The translations under genes were made by a program, and so were the position numbers. The notes beneath the pieces were generated by a model, which had not been told where the DNA came from, did no database searches, and saw only the letters and a list, made by a program, of their open reading frames with translations. From Paenibacillus sp. (GTDB taxonomy: Bacteria > Bacillota > Bacilli > Paenibacillales > Paenibacillaceae), in assembly GCA_029256665.1 (NCBI GenBank), contig JAQSXN010000002.1, forward strand, positions 1 to 21,722: a DNA stretch of 21,722 bases, written 5' to 3'. Below, piece after piece: positions 7,508-14,625 of the stretch. The first letter of the stretch is position 1, and each line of letters starts with the position of its first letter.

Positions 7508-8032
7508 ATGTTCGAGAGGCTTCTTCCGAATATGAGGGTCGGATCGGTGTACGAGATCGATCTTGACATACTTGCGGCCCAAGGTATTCGGGGCATTATT
7601 ACGGATTTGGACAATACGCTGGTCGGCGCCAAAGAGCCGCTTGCAACGCCGGAGCTGGTGCTCTGGCTGGACAAGGTCAGAAGCGCGGGCTTTAGCGTCG
7701 CCATCGTATCCAATAATAACGAAACAAGAGTAGGCAATTTCGCAGCTCCTCTTGATATACCGTTCGTGCATGCAGCCCGCAAGCCAACCCAGGGCGCGTT
7801 CCGCAAGGCGCTCGCGATATTGGGGCTGGAAGCGAAGGAAACCGTCATGATCGGCGATCAGATGATGACGGACGTGCTCGGAGGCAACCGGATGGGGCTA
7901 TATACCATCTTGGTCGCGCCGATATCGCCGGCGGACGAAGGCGTCATGACGCTGTTTAACCGCAGGCTGGAGCGGATCGCGCTCGCGAGATTGCGCAAGC
8001 GCGGATTGTGGTATGAGGAGGAGACGAAGTGA
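7508..8032 (+). CDS. yqeG: YqeG family HAD IIIA-type phosphatase
   Basis: This 174-residue HAD-superfamily protein has motif I DLDNTL (Asp33, Asp35), motif II around IVSNNNE, the motif III Lys in HAARKPTQGAF and motif IV IGDQMMTD. A YqeG family member in plants (PGPP1) dephosphorylates phosphatidylglycerophosphate; in Firmicutes the substrate is less certain. ATG 7508 has GAGGGA 7 bases upstream. It is the first gene of the conserved yqeG-yqeH-aroE-yhbY-nadD-yqeK cluster, and its TGA overlaps the yqeH GTG (GTGA at 8029-8032), so the two are translated together. Confidence 0.93.
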   Translation: MFERLLPNMRVGSVYEIDLDILAAQGIRGIITDLDNTLVGAKEPLATPELVLWLDKVRSAGFSVAIVSNNNETRVGNFAAPLDIPFVHAARKPTQGAFRKALAILGLEAKETVMIGDQMMTDVLGGNRMGLYTILVAPISPADEGVMTLFNRRLERIALARLRKRGLWYEEETK

Positions 8033-9156
8033 AGGACGAACAACTTAGAGATCAAGCGCCATCCTGCGCGGGCTGCGGCGTCGCGCTGCAGACGGACAAC
8101 CCGGAGAAGCCGGGTTACCTGCCGGAGGCGTCTCTGCAGCGGGAACCGGTCATCTGCCAACGATGTTTCCGGATTAAACATTATAACGAGGCTTCTTCGG
8201 TTGCCCTCGATCAAGACGATTTCCTGCGGCTGCTGGGCAGCATCGGCACGACGGACAGCCTGGTCGTCCATATCGTCGACCTATACGATTTCGAAGGCAG
8301 CTTGATCTCGGGACTGCAGCGGTTCGTCGGCAACAACCCGGTGCTGCTCGTCGTTAACAAAATCGATCTGCTGCCCAAAGGCATGAACGTGAATCGGATC
8401 CGGAACTGGGTTCAGCGCGCGGCCAAGTCGCAGGGCTTGCGCACGGTCGACGTCATTCTTTGCAGCGCGAAACGGAATATGGGTTTCGAGCACGTCATCG
8501 AAGCGCTGGAGCAGCATCGGGGCAACCGCGACGTCTACGTGGTCGGAGCCACGAACGTGGGCAAGTCCACGCTCATTAACCGTCTCATTCGCGATTTCAG
8601 CGACATGGAGCGCGAGCTCACGACGTCCCGCTATCCGGGGACGACGCTTGACGCGGTTCATATCCCGCTCGAGGACGGCAAGTCGATCATCGATACGCCC
8701 GGCATCGTCTACGCGAGCCGGATGACGGAAGTGGTGCCGCGAAGCTTCTTGGGATCGCTGATGCCGGACAAGCCGATCAAACCGCTCGTGTATCAGCTAA
8801 ACGAAAAGCAAACCTTATTTATCGGCAGTTTGGCCCGATTCGACTTCGTCGAAGGCGAACGCCAATCGTTTACGCTATATATCTCCAACGCGCTGCACGT
8901 GCACCGCACGAAGCTCGAGCGGGCGGACGAGCTGTACGACGAGCATAAGGGAGAGCTGTTGGGCGCGCCGACGCGGGACGAACTCGCCTCCATTCCGGAG
9001 TGGACGAGACATTCGCTGCGCGTTAAACAAGGAGCGAAACAGGACGTGTTCATTTCCGGACTGGGCTGGATTCAGGCGAACGGCATGCGCGGCGCGTTGA
9101 TCGATATTTACGCGCCCAAAGGCGTCAAGGTCATGCTGCGGGATTCCATGATTTAA
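8029..9156 (+). CDS. yqeH: Ribosome biogenesis GTPase YqeH
   Basis: YqeH is a circularly permuted GTPase needed for assembly of the small ribosomal subunit. The 375 residues begin with a treble-clef-like zinc finger (Cys13, Cys16, Cys43, Cys46), then the permuted G motifs: G4 NKID (110-113), G5 SAK (146-148), G1 GATNVGKST (173-181) and G3 DTPG (222-225), followed by the C-terminal domain. The order G4-G5-G1-G3 proves the permutation. GTG 8029 is preceded by GAGGAGGAGACGAA and overlaps the yqeG stop. aroE follows after 16 bases. Confidence 0.97.
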   Translation: MKDEQLRDQAPSCAGCGVALQTDNPEKPGYLPEASLQREPVICQRCFRIKHYNEASSVALDQDDFLRLLGSIGTTDSLVVHIVDLYDFEGSLISGLQRFVGNNPVLLVVNKIDLLPKGMNVNRIRNWVQRAAKSQGLRTVDVILCSAKRNMGFEHVIEALEQHRGNRDVYVVGATNVGKSTLINRLIRDFSDMERELTTSRYPGTTLDAVHIPLEDGKSIIDTPGIVYASRMTEVVPRSFLGSLMPDKPIKPLVYQLNEKQTLFIGSLARFDFVEGERQSFTLYISNALHVHRTKLERADELYDEHKGELLGAPTRDELASIPEWTRHSLRVKQGAKQDVFISGLGWIQANGMRGALIDIYAPKGVKVMLRDSMI

Positions 9157-9172
9157 TCGAGGGGGAGCAACC

Positions 9173-10045
9173 GTGGCAGAGCATAGATTGAATGGGACAA
9201 TCGACAGCCATACGGTATTGTATGGCGTCATCGGAGATCCGATCCGGCATTCCAAATCGCCGATCATGATGAATAGGGCGTTCCGGGAAACGGGGATTAA
9301 CGGCGTATATACGGCCTTCCATATTACTTCCGAGACGTTGCCGGCGTTCGTCGATGGCGTTCGGGCGATGGGGATGCGGGGCGTCAACGTCACGATCCCC
9401 CACAAGCTCCAAGTCATGGAGCTGGTAGACGAGATCGATCCGGGAGCGCTCGCGATCGGCGCCGTCAATACGATCGTCAACGAGAACGGCAAGCTGACCG
9501 GATATAACACCGACGGCATCGGATACGTGCGCTCCTTAAAGGAAGAAGCGGAATCCGGCCTCGCGGGCAAACGAATCGTCGTCATCGGCGCAGGCGGAGC
9601 TTCGAGAGGCATCGTCTACTCCTTGCTTAAGGAGAAACCGGAGTCCGTCGCCATCTCCAATCGCACCGTGGAGCGCGCGGAGCAACTGGCCGATTCGCTT
9701 GGCGGAGAGGCCGCGGGACTGACGGCCATACCGAACGAGAAGCTGGAGCAATGGTGCGGCGATGCGGACATCGTCATCAATACGACTTCGGTCGGCATGT
9801 TCCCGAACGTGGGACAGTCGCCGATCGAAGGAAGCTGGATGAAGCCCGGCGCGGTGGCGAGCGATCTCATCTACAATCCGCTGAAGACGGAGTTTCTGCT
9901 CCGGGCCGAAGCCCGCGGCTGCAGAATTCACGGCGGTCTCGGCATGTTTATTTACCAAGGGGCGTATGCGTTCGAATATTGGACGGGACAAGCCGCTCCG
10001 GTGTCGGCCATGAGAGAGACGGTGCTCGAAGCGCTGCAAGCGTAA
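9173..10045 (+). CDS. aroE: Shikimate dehydrogenase (NADP+)
   Basis: AroE reduces 3-dehydroshikimate to shikimate in aromatic amino acid synthesis. The 290-residue protein shows substrate-binding Ser27 and Ser29 (HSKSP), the catalytic Lys78 in NVTIPHK, Asp114 in YNTDG, the nucleotide-binding loop GAGGASRG (139-146), SNRT (162-165) for the NADP phosphate, and DLIYNPLKTEFL with GLGMFIYQGAYAFEYW near the C terminus. GTG 9173 has GGGGGAG about 5 bases upstream. The position between yqeH and yhbY is the standard one in Bacilli. Confidence 0.97.
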   Translation: MAEHRLNGTIDSHTVLYGVIGDPIRHSKSPIMMNRAFRETGINGVYTAFHITSETLPAFVDGVRAMGMRGVNVTIPHKLQVMELVDEIDPGALAIGAVNTIVNENGKLTGYNTDGIGYVRSLKEEAESGLAGKRIVVIGAGGASRGIVYSLLKEKPESVAISNRTVERAEQLADSLGGEAAGLTAIPNEKLEQWCGDADIVINTTSVGMFPNVGQSPIEGSWMKPGAVASDLIYNPLKTEFLLRAEARGCRIHGGLGMFIYQGAYAFEYWTGQAAPVSAMRETVLEALQA

Positions 10046-10210
10046 GGAACGGCGGACAACAAAGGTTGCAAGGTGAAACGGCTGTCGCCGTCCTTTGGGA
10101 GCGCAGCGCGTTTCAATCCGAGAAATATAGAGAAAGTATGATGAAATCAAATGCTTTCCTATATTTGAACTATAGACGAATGGCGTGGCAAGCGGGAACG
10201 TTACCGCGTA

Positions 10211-10222
10211 TTCGTATACGAA
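10211..10222. other. 12-bp perfect palindrome before the yhbY ribosome site
   Basis: TTCGTATACGAA lies directly before the AGAAGGAAG ribosome site of yhbY, inside the 193-base gap between aroE and yhbY. It could be a protein-binding site or a tiny hairpin. The same gap holds a small ACGGC-TGTC-GCCGT hairpin near 10079. I found no convincing promoter or terminator in the gap. Confidence 0.3.
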
Positions 10223-10238
10223 AGAAGGAAGTTTATTT

Positions 10239-10535
10239 ATGTTAACGGGAAAACAAAAAAGACATCTGCGCTCGATGGCGCATCATCTGCAACCGATCTT
10301 CCAGGTCGGCAAGGGCGGAACTAACGATCATCTCGTACGCCACATCACGGAAGCGATCGAGACGCGCGAGCTGATCAAAATTTCCGTGCTGAACAACTGT
10401 CTCGACGATCCGCGCGAGATCGGCGCGGAAATATCCGCCGCCGCCGGCGCGGAGCTGGTGCAGGTCATCGGCAAAACGATCGTGCTGTACAAAGAATCGA
10501 AGGATCACAAAACGATCGAATTGCCCAAAAAATAA
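10239..10535 (+). CDS. yhbY: Ribosome assembly RNA-binding protein YhbY (YqeI)
   Basis: YhbY is a small CRM-domain RNA-binding protein that associates with pre-50S ribosomal particles. The 98 residues match the family length and begin LTGKQKRHLRSMAHHLQPIF, with the CRM GxxG loop GKGG at 24-27, and end in a lysine-rich tail. ATG 10239 is chosen over upstream frame extensions because AGAAGGAAG lies about 7 bases before it and the family begins at this residue. nadD follows after about 32 bases. Confidence 0.95.
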   Translation: MLTGKQKRHLRSMAHHLQPIFQVGKGGTNDHLVRHITEAIETRELIKISVLNNCLDDPREIGAEISAAAGAELVQVIGKTIVLYKESKDHKTIELPKK

Positions 10536-10567
10536 ACGTGGCGATAGCGGGAAAGGGAGAGGATCGC

Positions 10568-11173
10568 ATGGTCAAAGCAGGCATTATGGGCGGGACGTTC
10601 GATCCCATCCATATCGGTCATCTCATTGCGGCCCAGACGGCGCTCGAAGCTTGCGGCCTGGATGAAGTGTGGTTTATTCCGACGGCCTCTCCGCCGCTAA
10701 AGCCGAGCGCGCCCGGCGCCGACGCGTACGACCGCCTTGAGATGGTCGCCGCCGCCATTGCCGGGCACGAGCGATTCCGCGTGCTCGACATCGAACTGCG
10801 CCGGGGCGGCGTCAGCTATACGATCGATACGATCAAGGCGCTAAGGGAGCGGCATCCCAATCATTCCTTCGCGTACATTATCGGCTCCGATCGAATCAAC
10901 GACTTGCCGAAGTGGCATCGAATCGGCGAGCTGGCCGAGCTGGTAACGTTTATCGGACTCGCGCGGCCGGGAACGACCGCGCGTCCCGAGCTGCTCCCGG
11001 ATGAGCTGCGCGGCCGGATTGCGTTCGCGGACATGCCGGCGATCGGCGTCTCGTCGACCGGCCTGCGCGAGCGGCTCGCGTCGGGCCGGTCGATTCGCTA
11101 TTTGGTCCCGGACGCCGTGATTGCGTTAATAAGGAGGCATGGCTGGTATGGATCGACAAAGGATAATCGATAA
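10568..11173 (+). CDS. nadD: Nicotinate-nucleotide adenylyltransferase
   Basis: NadD joins nicotinic acid mononucleotide and ATP to give deamido-NAD. The 201 residues carry the nucleotidyltransferase motif GGTFDPIHIGH (8-18), IPTASPPLKP, the GSDRINDLPKWHR segment and the SSTGLRERL motif near the C terminus. I chose ATG 10568, which has GGGAGAGGATCGC in front; a GTG 30 bases upstream is possible but adds residues the family lacks. The 3' end overlaps the start of yqeK by 26 bases in another frame, so translation is coupled. Confidence 0.96.
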   Translation: MVKAGIMGGTFDPIHIGHLIAAQTALEACGLDEVWFIPTASPPLKPSAPGADAYDRLEMVAAAIAGHERFRVLDIELRRGGVSYTIDTIKALRERHPNHSFAYIIGSDRINDLPKWHRIGELAELVTFIGLARPGTTARPELLPDELRGRIAFADMPAIGVSSTGLRERLASGRSIRYLVPDAVIALIRRHGWYGSTKDNR

Positions 11174-11717
11174 AGTGCGGGCGGAGATGCCGGAGCGCAG
11201 ATGGATCCATACGGAAGGCGTGATGGCGGCATCCGTTATCCTCGCGAACCGATATGGCGAAGATCCCGCCCGGGCGGAGCTGGCCGCCATTCTCCATGAC
11301 GTGGCGAAGTATTGGGCGGTCGATCGTCAAGCGGGCGTTATTCGCGACAACGGCCTGCCGCAGGACGTACTCGCCTATGACAAGGAGCTATGGCATGCCC
11401 CTGTCGGCGCATGGGTTGCCGAGCGGGAGTTTGGCGTTACGGATGAAGGCGTCCTGGACGCCATCCGCTACCACACGTCGGGGCGCCGCGCGATGACGAA
11501 GCTGGACAAGGTCGTCTGGCTTGCCGATTATATCGAACCCGGGAGAGATTTCCCCGGGGTTGGCGACATTAGGACGCTCGCCGAGCAAAGTCTCGAACGG
11601 GCGGTGCTGGCGGGCCTGGACGGGACGATCGGTTTCCTGATCGCCAAAGGCAAGCGCATCTATCCGTTAACGGTTGAAGCGCGCAACGGTTTAATCGAGG
11701 AGTTATCCGGCACATAA
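11148..11717 (+). CDS. yqeK: HD-domain bis(5'-nucleosyl)-tetraphosphatase (symmetrical) YqeK
   Basis: YqeK is an HD-domain enzyme that splits Ap4A symmetrically to ADP. The 189-residue protein shows His21 in WIHTEGV, the His50-Asp51 pair in ILHDVAKYW, an RYHTSGR segment and the family signature LADYIEPGRDFPGV. An ATG at 11139 also exists, but AAGGAGG ends only one base before it, while ATG 11148 has ideal spacing, so the latter is chosen. In most Bacilli rsfS follows at once. Here the gene ends and an MITE-like repeat begins 18 bases later. Confidence 0.95.
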   Translation: MDRQRIIDKVRAEMPERRWIHTEGVMAASVILANRYGEDPARAELAAILHDVAKYWAVDRQAGVIRDNGLPQDVLAYDKELWHAPVGAWVAEREFGVTDEGVLDAIRYHTSGRRAMTKLDKVVWLADYIEPGRDFPGVGDIRTLAEQSLERAVLAGLDGTIGFLIAKGKRIYPLTVEARNGLIEELSGT

Positions 11718-11735
11718 TAGAAGAGGTTCGAGGTT

Positions 11736-11968
11736 GTTCAAAAAGTCCGCTTCCCATTACGAAGTATTTCTAGAAGCATATTCGACATCGAATATTTCCT
11801 GTTACCCACGAAAGTGAAGGGAAGCTTCGATGCAAATTCCGATTACTTTCGCGGGGCCCGAGTTAGCCGAACCATCCGGCGGTGTGCTCACGTAGCGCTG
11901 CTACGCTCCGCTCCTCAGGTTCTAGCTTCATTCAATCTTCTCGGTACTGAAAACCGCACTTTTTGAAC
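11736..11968 (+). repeat. MITE-like repeat, second copy (233 bp, lacks one module)
   Basis: It has the same ends as the copy at 2589 (GTTCAAAAAGT, ACTTTTTGAAC) and the same head, middle and tail modules, but the GTTTCC/GGAAAC module is missing. The head holds a clean ATATTCG-ACAT-CGAATAT hairpin. The tail hairpin CGTAGC-GCT-GCTACG is at 11891-11905. AGGTT precedes the left end. It fills the space between the yqeK stop (18 bases away) and the ywbE stop (8 bases away), which face each other. No independent terminator was seen between these two convergent genes. Confidence 0.85.
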
Positions 11969-11976
11969 TCGCACTT

Positions 11977-12174
11977 TTATTCCGATATGATTTGTTTGAC
12001 TCTTCCGACCTGGCCGTCCGTCAAGCGGACCTTAATGCCGTGAGGGTGACTGGGAGAGTTCGTTAGCAGCTGCTGTACGATTCCTTTTGTCAGCTTGCCT
12101 GTTTTTTGATCCTGCTTAAGTACGATATTCACTGTGAGACCCGGTTTAATCGAAGCCCGAATCGTTCCGTCCAT
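11977..12174 (-). CDS. ywbE: YwbE family protein (DUF2196)
   Basis: This short basic protein of 65 residues is of unknown function, recognised by GLTVNIVLKQDQKTGKLTKG followed by TNSPSHPHGIKVRLTDGQVG. On the minus strand two in-frame ATG codons lie six bases apart; the inner one (12174) has GAGGA six bases upstream and matches the family start, so it is preferred. The gene is alone, opposite to its neighbours, and flanked on both sides by direct-oriented copies of the MITE-like repeat. That is an unusual setting for a housekeeping-type gene. Confidence 0.88.
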   Translation of the reverse strand: MDGTIRASIKPGLTVNIVLKQDQKTGKLTKGIVQQLLTNSPSHPHGIKVRLTDGQVGRVKQIISE

Positions 12175-12249
12175 GCGCATTCCTCGTTTCTAAGATGTTG
12201 GGCATTATTTTAACATAGCGAGATGCAAGATGCACTAAGCTCCCCGAAC

Positions 12250-12258
12250 TGGTATACT
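12250..12258 (+). promoter_or_regulatory. Candidate extended -10 promoter of the DEAD-box helicase gene
   Basis: TGGTATACT is an extended -10 element (TG, one base, TATACT at 12253-12258). I see no good -35 hexamer 16-18 bases upstream. If used, transcription would start near 12265, at the first base of the repeat at 12266, so the repeat would be the 5' leader of the helicase mRNA. Confidence 0.4.
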
Positions 12259-12265
12259 AAAGGTT

Positions 12266-12470
12266 GTTCAAAAAGTCCGCTTCCCATAACGAGGTATTCC
12301 TAGAAGCTTTCTCGACATCGAATATGGAATGCAGCCGAACTTAAGCATATGCTTTCGAAGTATGTTTCCTCCGGAAACATTGCGGTTGCTCACATAGCTC
12401 TGCTATGCTCCGCTGCTCATGTTCTAGCTGCCTCCCATCTTCTCGGTTCTGATAACCGAACTTTTTGAAC
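12266..12470 (+). repeat. MITE-like repeat, third copy (205 bp, lacks another module)
   Basis: It has the same 11-bp ends. It keeps the head, the GTTTCC-TCC-GGAAAC module and the tail, but lacks the middle module present in the other two long copies. In the tail stem CATAGC (12393-12398) pairs with GCTATG (12402-12407), a G-C to A-T change on both sides relative to the other copies. A further hairpin CGGTT-CTGAT-AACCG precedes the right end. It occupies most of the 338-base gap between ywbE and the helicase gene, ending 48 bases before the helicase ATG. Confidence 0.85.
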
Positions 12471-12518
12471 TTGAATCAGTAGCATCATACGAATAGATGA
12501 AATGAGGAATTTCGGAAT

Positions 12519-14273
12519 ATGTCCATGTCATTCTCCGCTCTCGGCGTCACGCCGGAGCTTACTGCTTTATTAAAGGAAAACGGCATCGCCTCGCCGACGC
12601 CCGTACAGCGTCAGACGATCCCGATGCTGCTGCAAGACAAGGACGTCATCGCCCAAGCCCAGACGGGCACGGGCAAGACGCTGGCGTTCGCCCTTCCGAT
12701 GCTGCAACGGGTCAATGTGGGCAAGGAGCAGGTTCAAGCGCTCATTCTGACGCCGACGCGCGAGCTTGCCATTCAGATCACGGCGGAGATCAAGAAGCTT
12801 GCGCCGGTAGTCGGCGCAAGCGTGCTCGCCGCGTACGGCGGACAAGACGTCGACGCCCAGATCCGCAAGCTGCAGCGCGCGCCGCATATCGTCGTGGCGA
12901 CGCCGGGTCGTCTGATCGATCATATGAACCGCGGCACGATCAGTCTCGGCAAGCTGTCCATGCTCGTGCTGGACGAGGCGGACCAGATGCTGCATATGGG
13001 CTTCCTGAACGAGGTGGAGAGCATCATCACCCAGACGCCGCGCGCTCGGCAGACGATGCTGTTCTCGGCTACGATGCCGGACGCGATCCGCAAGCTCGCC
13101 AGCGTTTACATGAATGCCCCGGAGAATGTACAGATTCGAAGCACCAACGTTACGCTGGATAATATCCGCCAGCTCGTCGTCAACACGACGGATCGGGGCA
13201 AACAAGACGCCCTTATTCATCTGCTGGAGCAGCATCAACCCTACCTCGCCGTCATTTTCTGCCGGACGAAGGTTCGCGCCAAGAAGCTTAACGAGGCTTT
13301 GCAGGATCACGGCTTCGAGAGCGACGAACTGCATGGCGATCTGACGCAAGCGAAACGCGAACAGGTCATGAAGCGGTTCCGCGACGCGAAGCTCCAGGTG
13401 CTGGTCGCAACGGACGTTGCAGCGCGGGGGCTCGACGTGGAAGGCGTAACCCATGTGTATAACTATGACGTGCCGCAGGACGCGGAAATTTATATTCACC
13501 GCATCGGCCGTACGGGACGAGCCGGACACAAAGGCTTCGCCGTTACGCTTGCGACGCCGTACGACGGCTCGAAGCTCGTGCTGATCGAGAAAGGGATCGA
13601 GGCGCGCCTGGAGCATCGGTCGATCGATCGCGAAGGGCAGGTTTCCGAGCCTGAACGCGGCAAAGTCGTCCGGGGCGAAGGCGCCGGACGCGGCTCCTCC
13701 GATCGGGGCGGCTCCCGCGGAGCAGGTCGCGGCGATAAACAGGAGCGCGGCGGCGGACGCGGGCGAAGCGGCGGTCGCGCAACGGCAGGCGGACGTACGG
13801 GACGCGGCAAGAACGAAGAACGCGGTGCCGCTGGCGGACGTGGTGCGGGTCGCGGCAACAGCGAAGAACGTGGCGCTGCAGGCGGACGAGCGGGTCGCGG
13901 CAATCAGGCCGAGCGCGGAGGCAGACGCGGCGGAGACGCGGCGACAGCCGGTTTGGCAGGAGGCCAAAGCACTAATCCGTGGGAAACAGGCAGCGAAAGC
14001 GGCAAACGAAGCGGCGCGGATCGTAGCGCAGGTGCTCACGGCCGGAGCGGCTCGGGCTCTGCCGGCAAGAGCGGACAAGGCCGTTCGGACGCCGCCGGCA
14101 AACGCGGAGGCAGCGGCCCCAAACCTGCTTTCCCTTCAATAGGCGGGCGCGGCGGAAGCAGCGGTTCCAAACCTGCAGCCCCTTCTAAGGGCGGGCGCGG
14201 CGGGAGCCGCGGCCAAAGCAGGCCGGGCGGAGCCGGCGGACGGTCGGGAGGACCCAAAGGCAGGGGCAGATAA
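12519..14273 (+). CDS. DEAD-box ATP-dependent RNA helicase with long Arg/Gly-rich tail
   Basis: This RNA-unwinding ATPase of the CshA/RhlE type is likely involved in ribosome assembly, mRNA decay or cold growth. In its 584 residues the core shows the Q motif (PTPVQRQTIP), motif I AQTGTGKT (47-54), PTRELA (79-84), TPGR (128-131), DEAD (152-155), SAT (183-185), ATDVAARGLD and HRIGRTGRAG. The core ends near residue 370. The rest, over 200 residues, is low-complexity, rich in Gly, Arg, Ser and Ala with many RGG/GRG units, and is probably disordered and RNA-binding. No RRM-like DbpA domain is visible. ATG 12519 has GAGGAA about 9 bases upstream. The 5' leader contains the repeat at 12266-12470. 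I saw no clear terminator after the stop. Confidence 0.93.
   Translation: MSMSFSALGVTPELTALLKENGIASPTPVQRQTIPMLLQDKDVIAQAQTGTGKTLAFALPMLQRVNVGKEQVQALILTPTRELAIQITAEIKKLAPVVGASVLAAYGGQDVDAQIRKLQRAPHIVVATPGRLIDHMNRGTISLGKLSMLVLDEADQMLHMGFLNEVESIITQTPRARQTMLFSATMPDAIRKLASVYMNAPENVQIRSTNVTLDNIRQLVVNTTDRGKQDALIHLLEQHQPYLAVIFCRTKVRAKKLNEALQDHGFESDELHGDLTQAKREQVMKRFRDAKLQVLVATDVAARGLDVEGVTHVYNYDVPQDAEIYIHRIGRTGRAGHKGFAVTLATPYDGSKLVLIEKGIEARLEHRSIDREGQVSEPERGKVVRGEGAGRGSSDRGGSRGAGRGDKQERGGGRGRSGGRATAGGRTGRGKNEERGAAGGRGAGRGNSEERGAAGGRAGRGNQAERGGRRGGDAATAGLAGGQSTNPWETGSESGKRSGADRSAGAHGRSGSGSAGKSGQGRSDAAGKRGGSGPKPAFPSIGGRGGSSGSKPAAPSKGGRGGSRGQSRPGGAGGRSGGPKGRGR
13788..13925 (+). repeat. Tandem 45-48 bp coding repeat in the helicase tail
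   Basis: Three adjacent units encode GGRTGRGKNEERGAA, GGRGAGRGNSEERGAA and GGRAGRGNQAERGGR (13788-13832, 13833-13880, 13881-13925). The unit lengths of 15, 16 and 15 codons keep the frame. Such units grow and shrink by slippage, so the tail length probably varies between strains. Confidence 0.75.
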
Positions 14274-14472
14274 CGCGCTTACGCTCGAAAGCTCCTAAGC
14301 TCCCGATGCTCAATGGAGAACTTGCAACGATTCGCCCATTTCACTCAGGCAGTAGACGAATGTCCAATCCGATCAGGGATGAATTCATAGTATAGAGTAT
14401 GCCGAATGGTGGAAATACCTCGCCTTAGACCGCAACTTCCCTTTCGGTAATCCCTTTTTAGGAGGCAATAGC

Positions 14473-14565
14473 ATGTCTGGTGTGCATGGAGGCTACTCGT
14501 CGACAGGTGTAATCCTGGTTCTGTTTATACTTCTGGTCGTCATAACGAAGACTTTCTGGTACTAA
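14473..14565 (+). CDS. YjcZ-type tiny sporulation membrane protein (30 aa)
   Basis: The predicted product of 30 residues starts MSGVHGGYSSTGVILVLFIL and continues as one hydrophobic helix, ending TKTFWY. This is the pattern of the YjcZ/tiny-transmembrane family of Bacillales, members of which are made during sporulation. A perfect AGGAGG (14460-14465) stands 7 bases before the ATG. It is followed by a 15-bp perfect hairpin at 14589. A CATAGTATA sequence at 14386-14394 resembles a sigma-K -10 element, but I could not place a matching -35, so regulation is only suggested. Nothing else recognisable lies between the helicase stop and this gene (14274-14459). Confidence 0.8.
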   Translation: MSGVHGGYSSTGVILVLFILLVVITKTFWY

Positions 14566-14588
14566 GCAAACCTTGCACCTATATCGCA

Positions 14589-14621
14589 GAAACCGCCGGA
14601 GCTCTAAGCTCCGGCGGTTTC
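14589..14621. terminator. Strong hairpin between convergent yjcZ-like and HAD genes
   Basis: A perfect 15-bp stem (GAAACCGCCGGAGCT with AGCTCCGGCGGTTTC) closes on CTA. It sits 23 bases after the tiny gene's stop and 4 bases from the end of the minus-strand HAD gene. The T-tracts are short on both sides (TTTC), but the position between facing genes fits a bidirectional terminator. Confidence 0.8.
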
Positions 14622-14625
14622 TCTG

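Noticed and set aside
13788..13925. Tandem units in the helicase tail as a CRISPR-like or regulatory array
   Set aside because: The units keep the reading frame and encode Arg/Gly-rich repeats; they are protein-coding low-complexity sequence.
12570..14078. A 502-codon open frame on the minus strand opposite the helicase gene
   Set aside because: It is a mirror of GC-rich codon usage in the helicase gene, has an Ala/Arg-rich composition with no recognisable domain, and has no ribosome site. The plus-strand frame has every DEAD-box motif.
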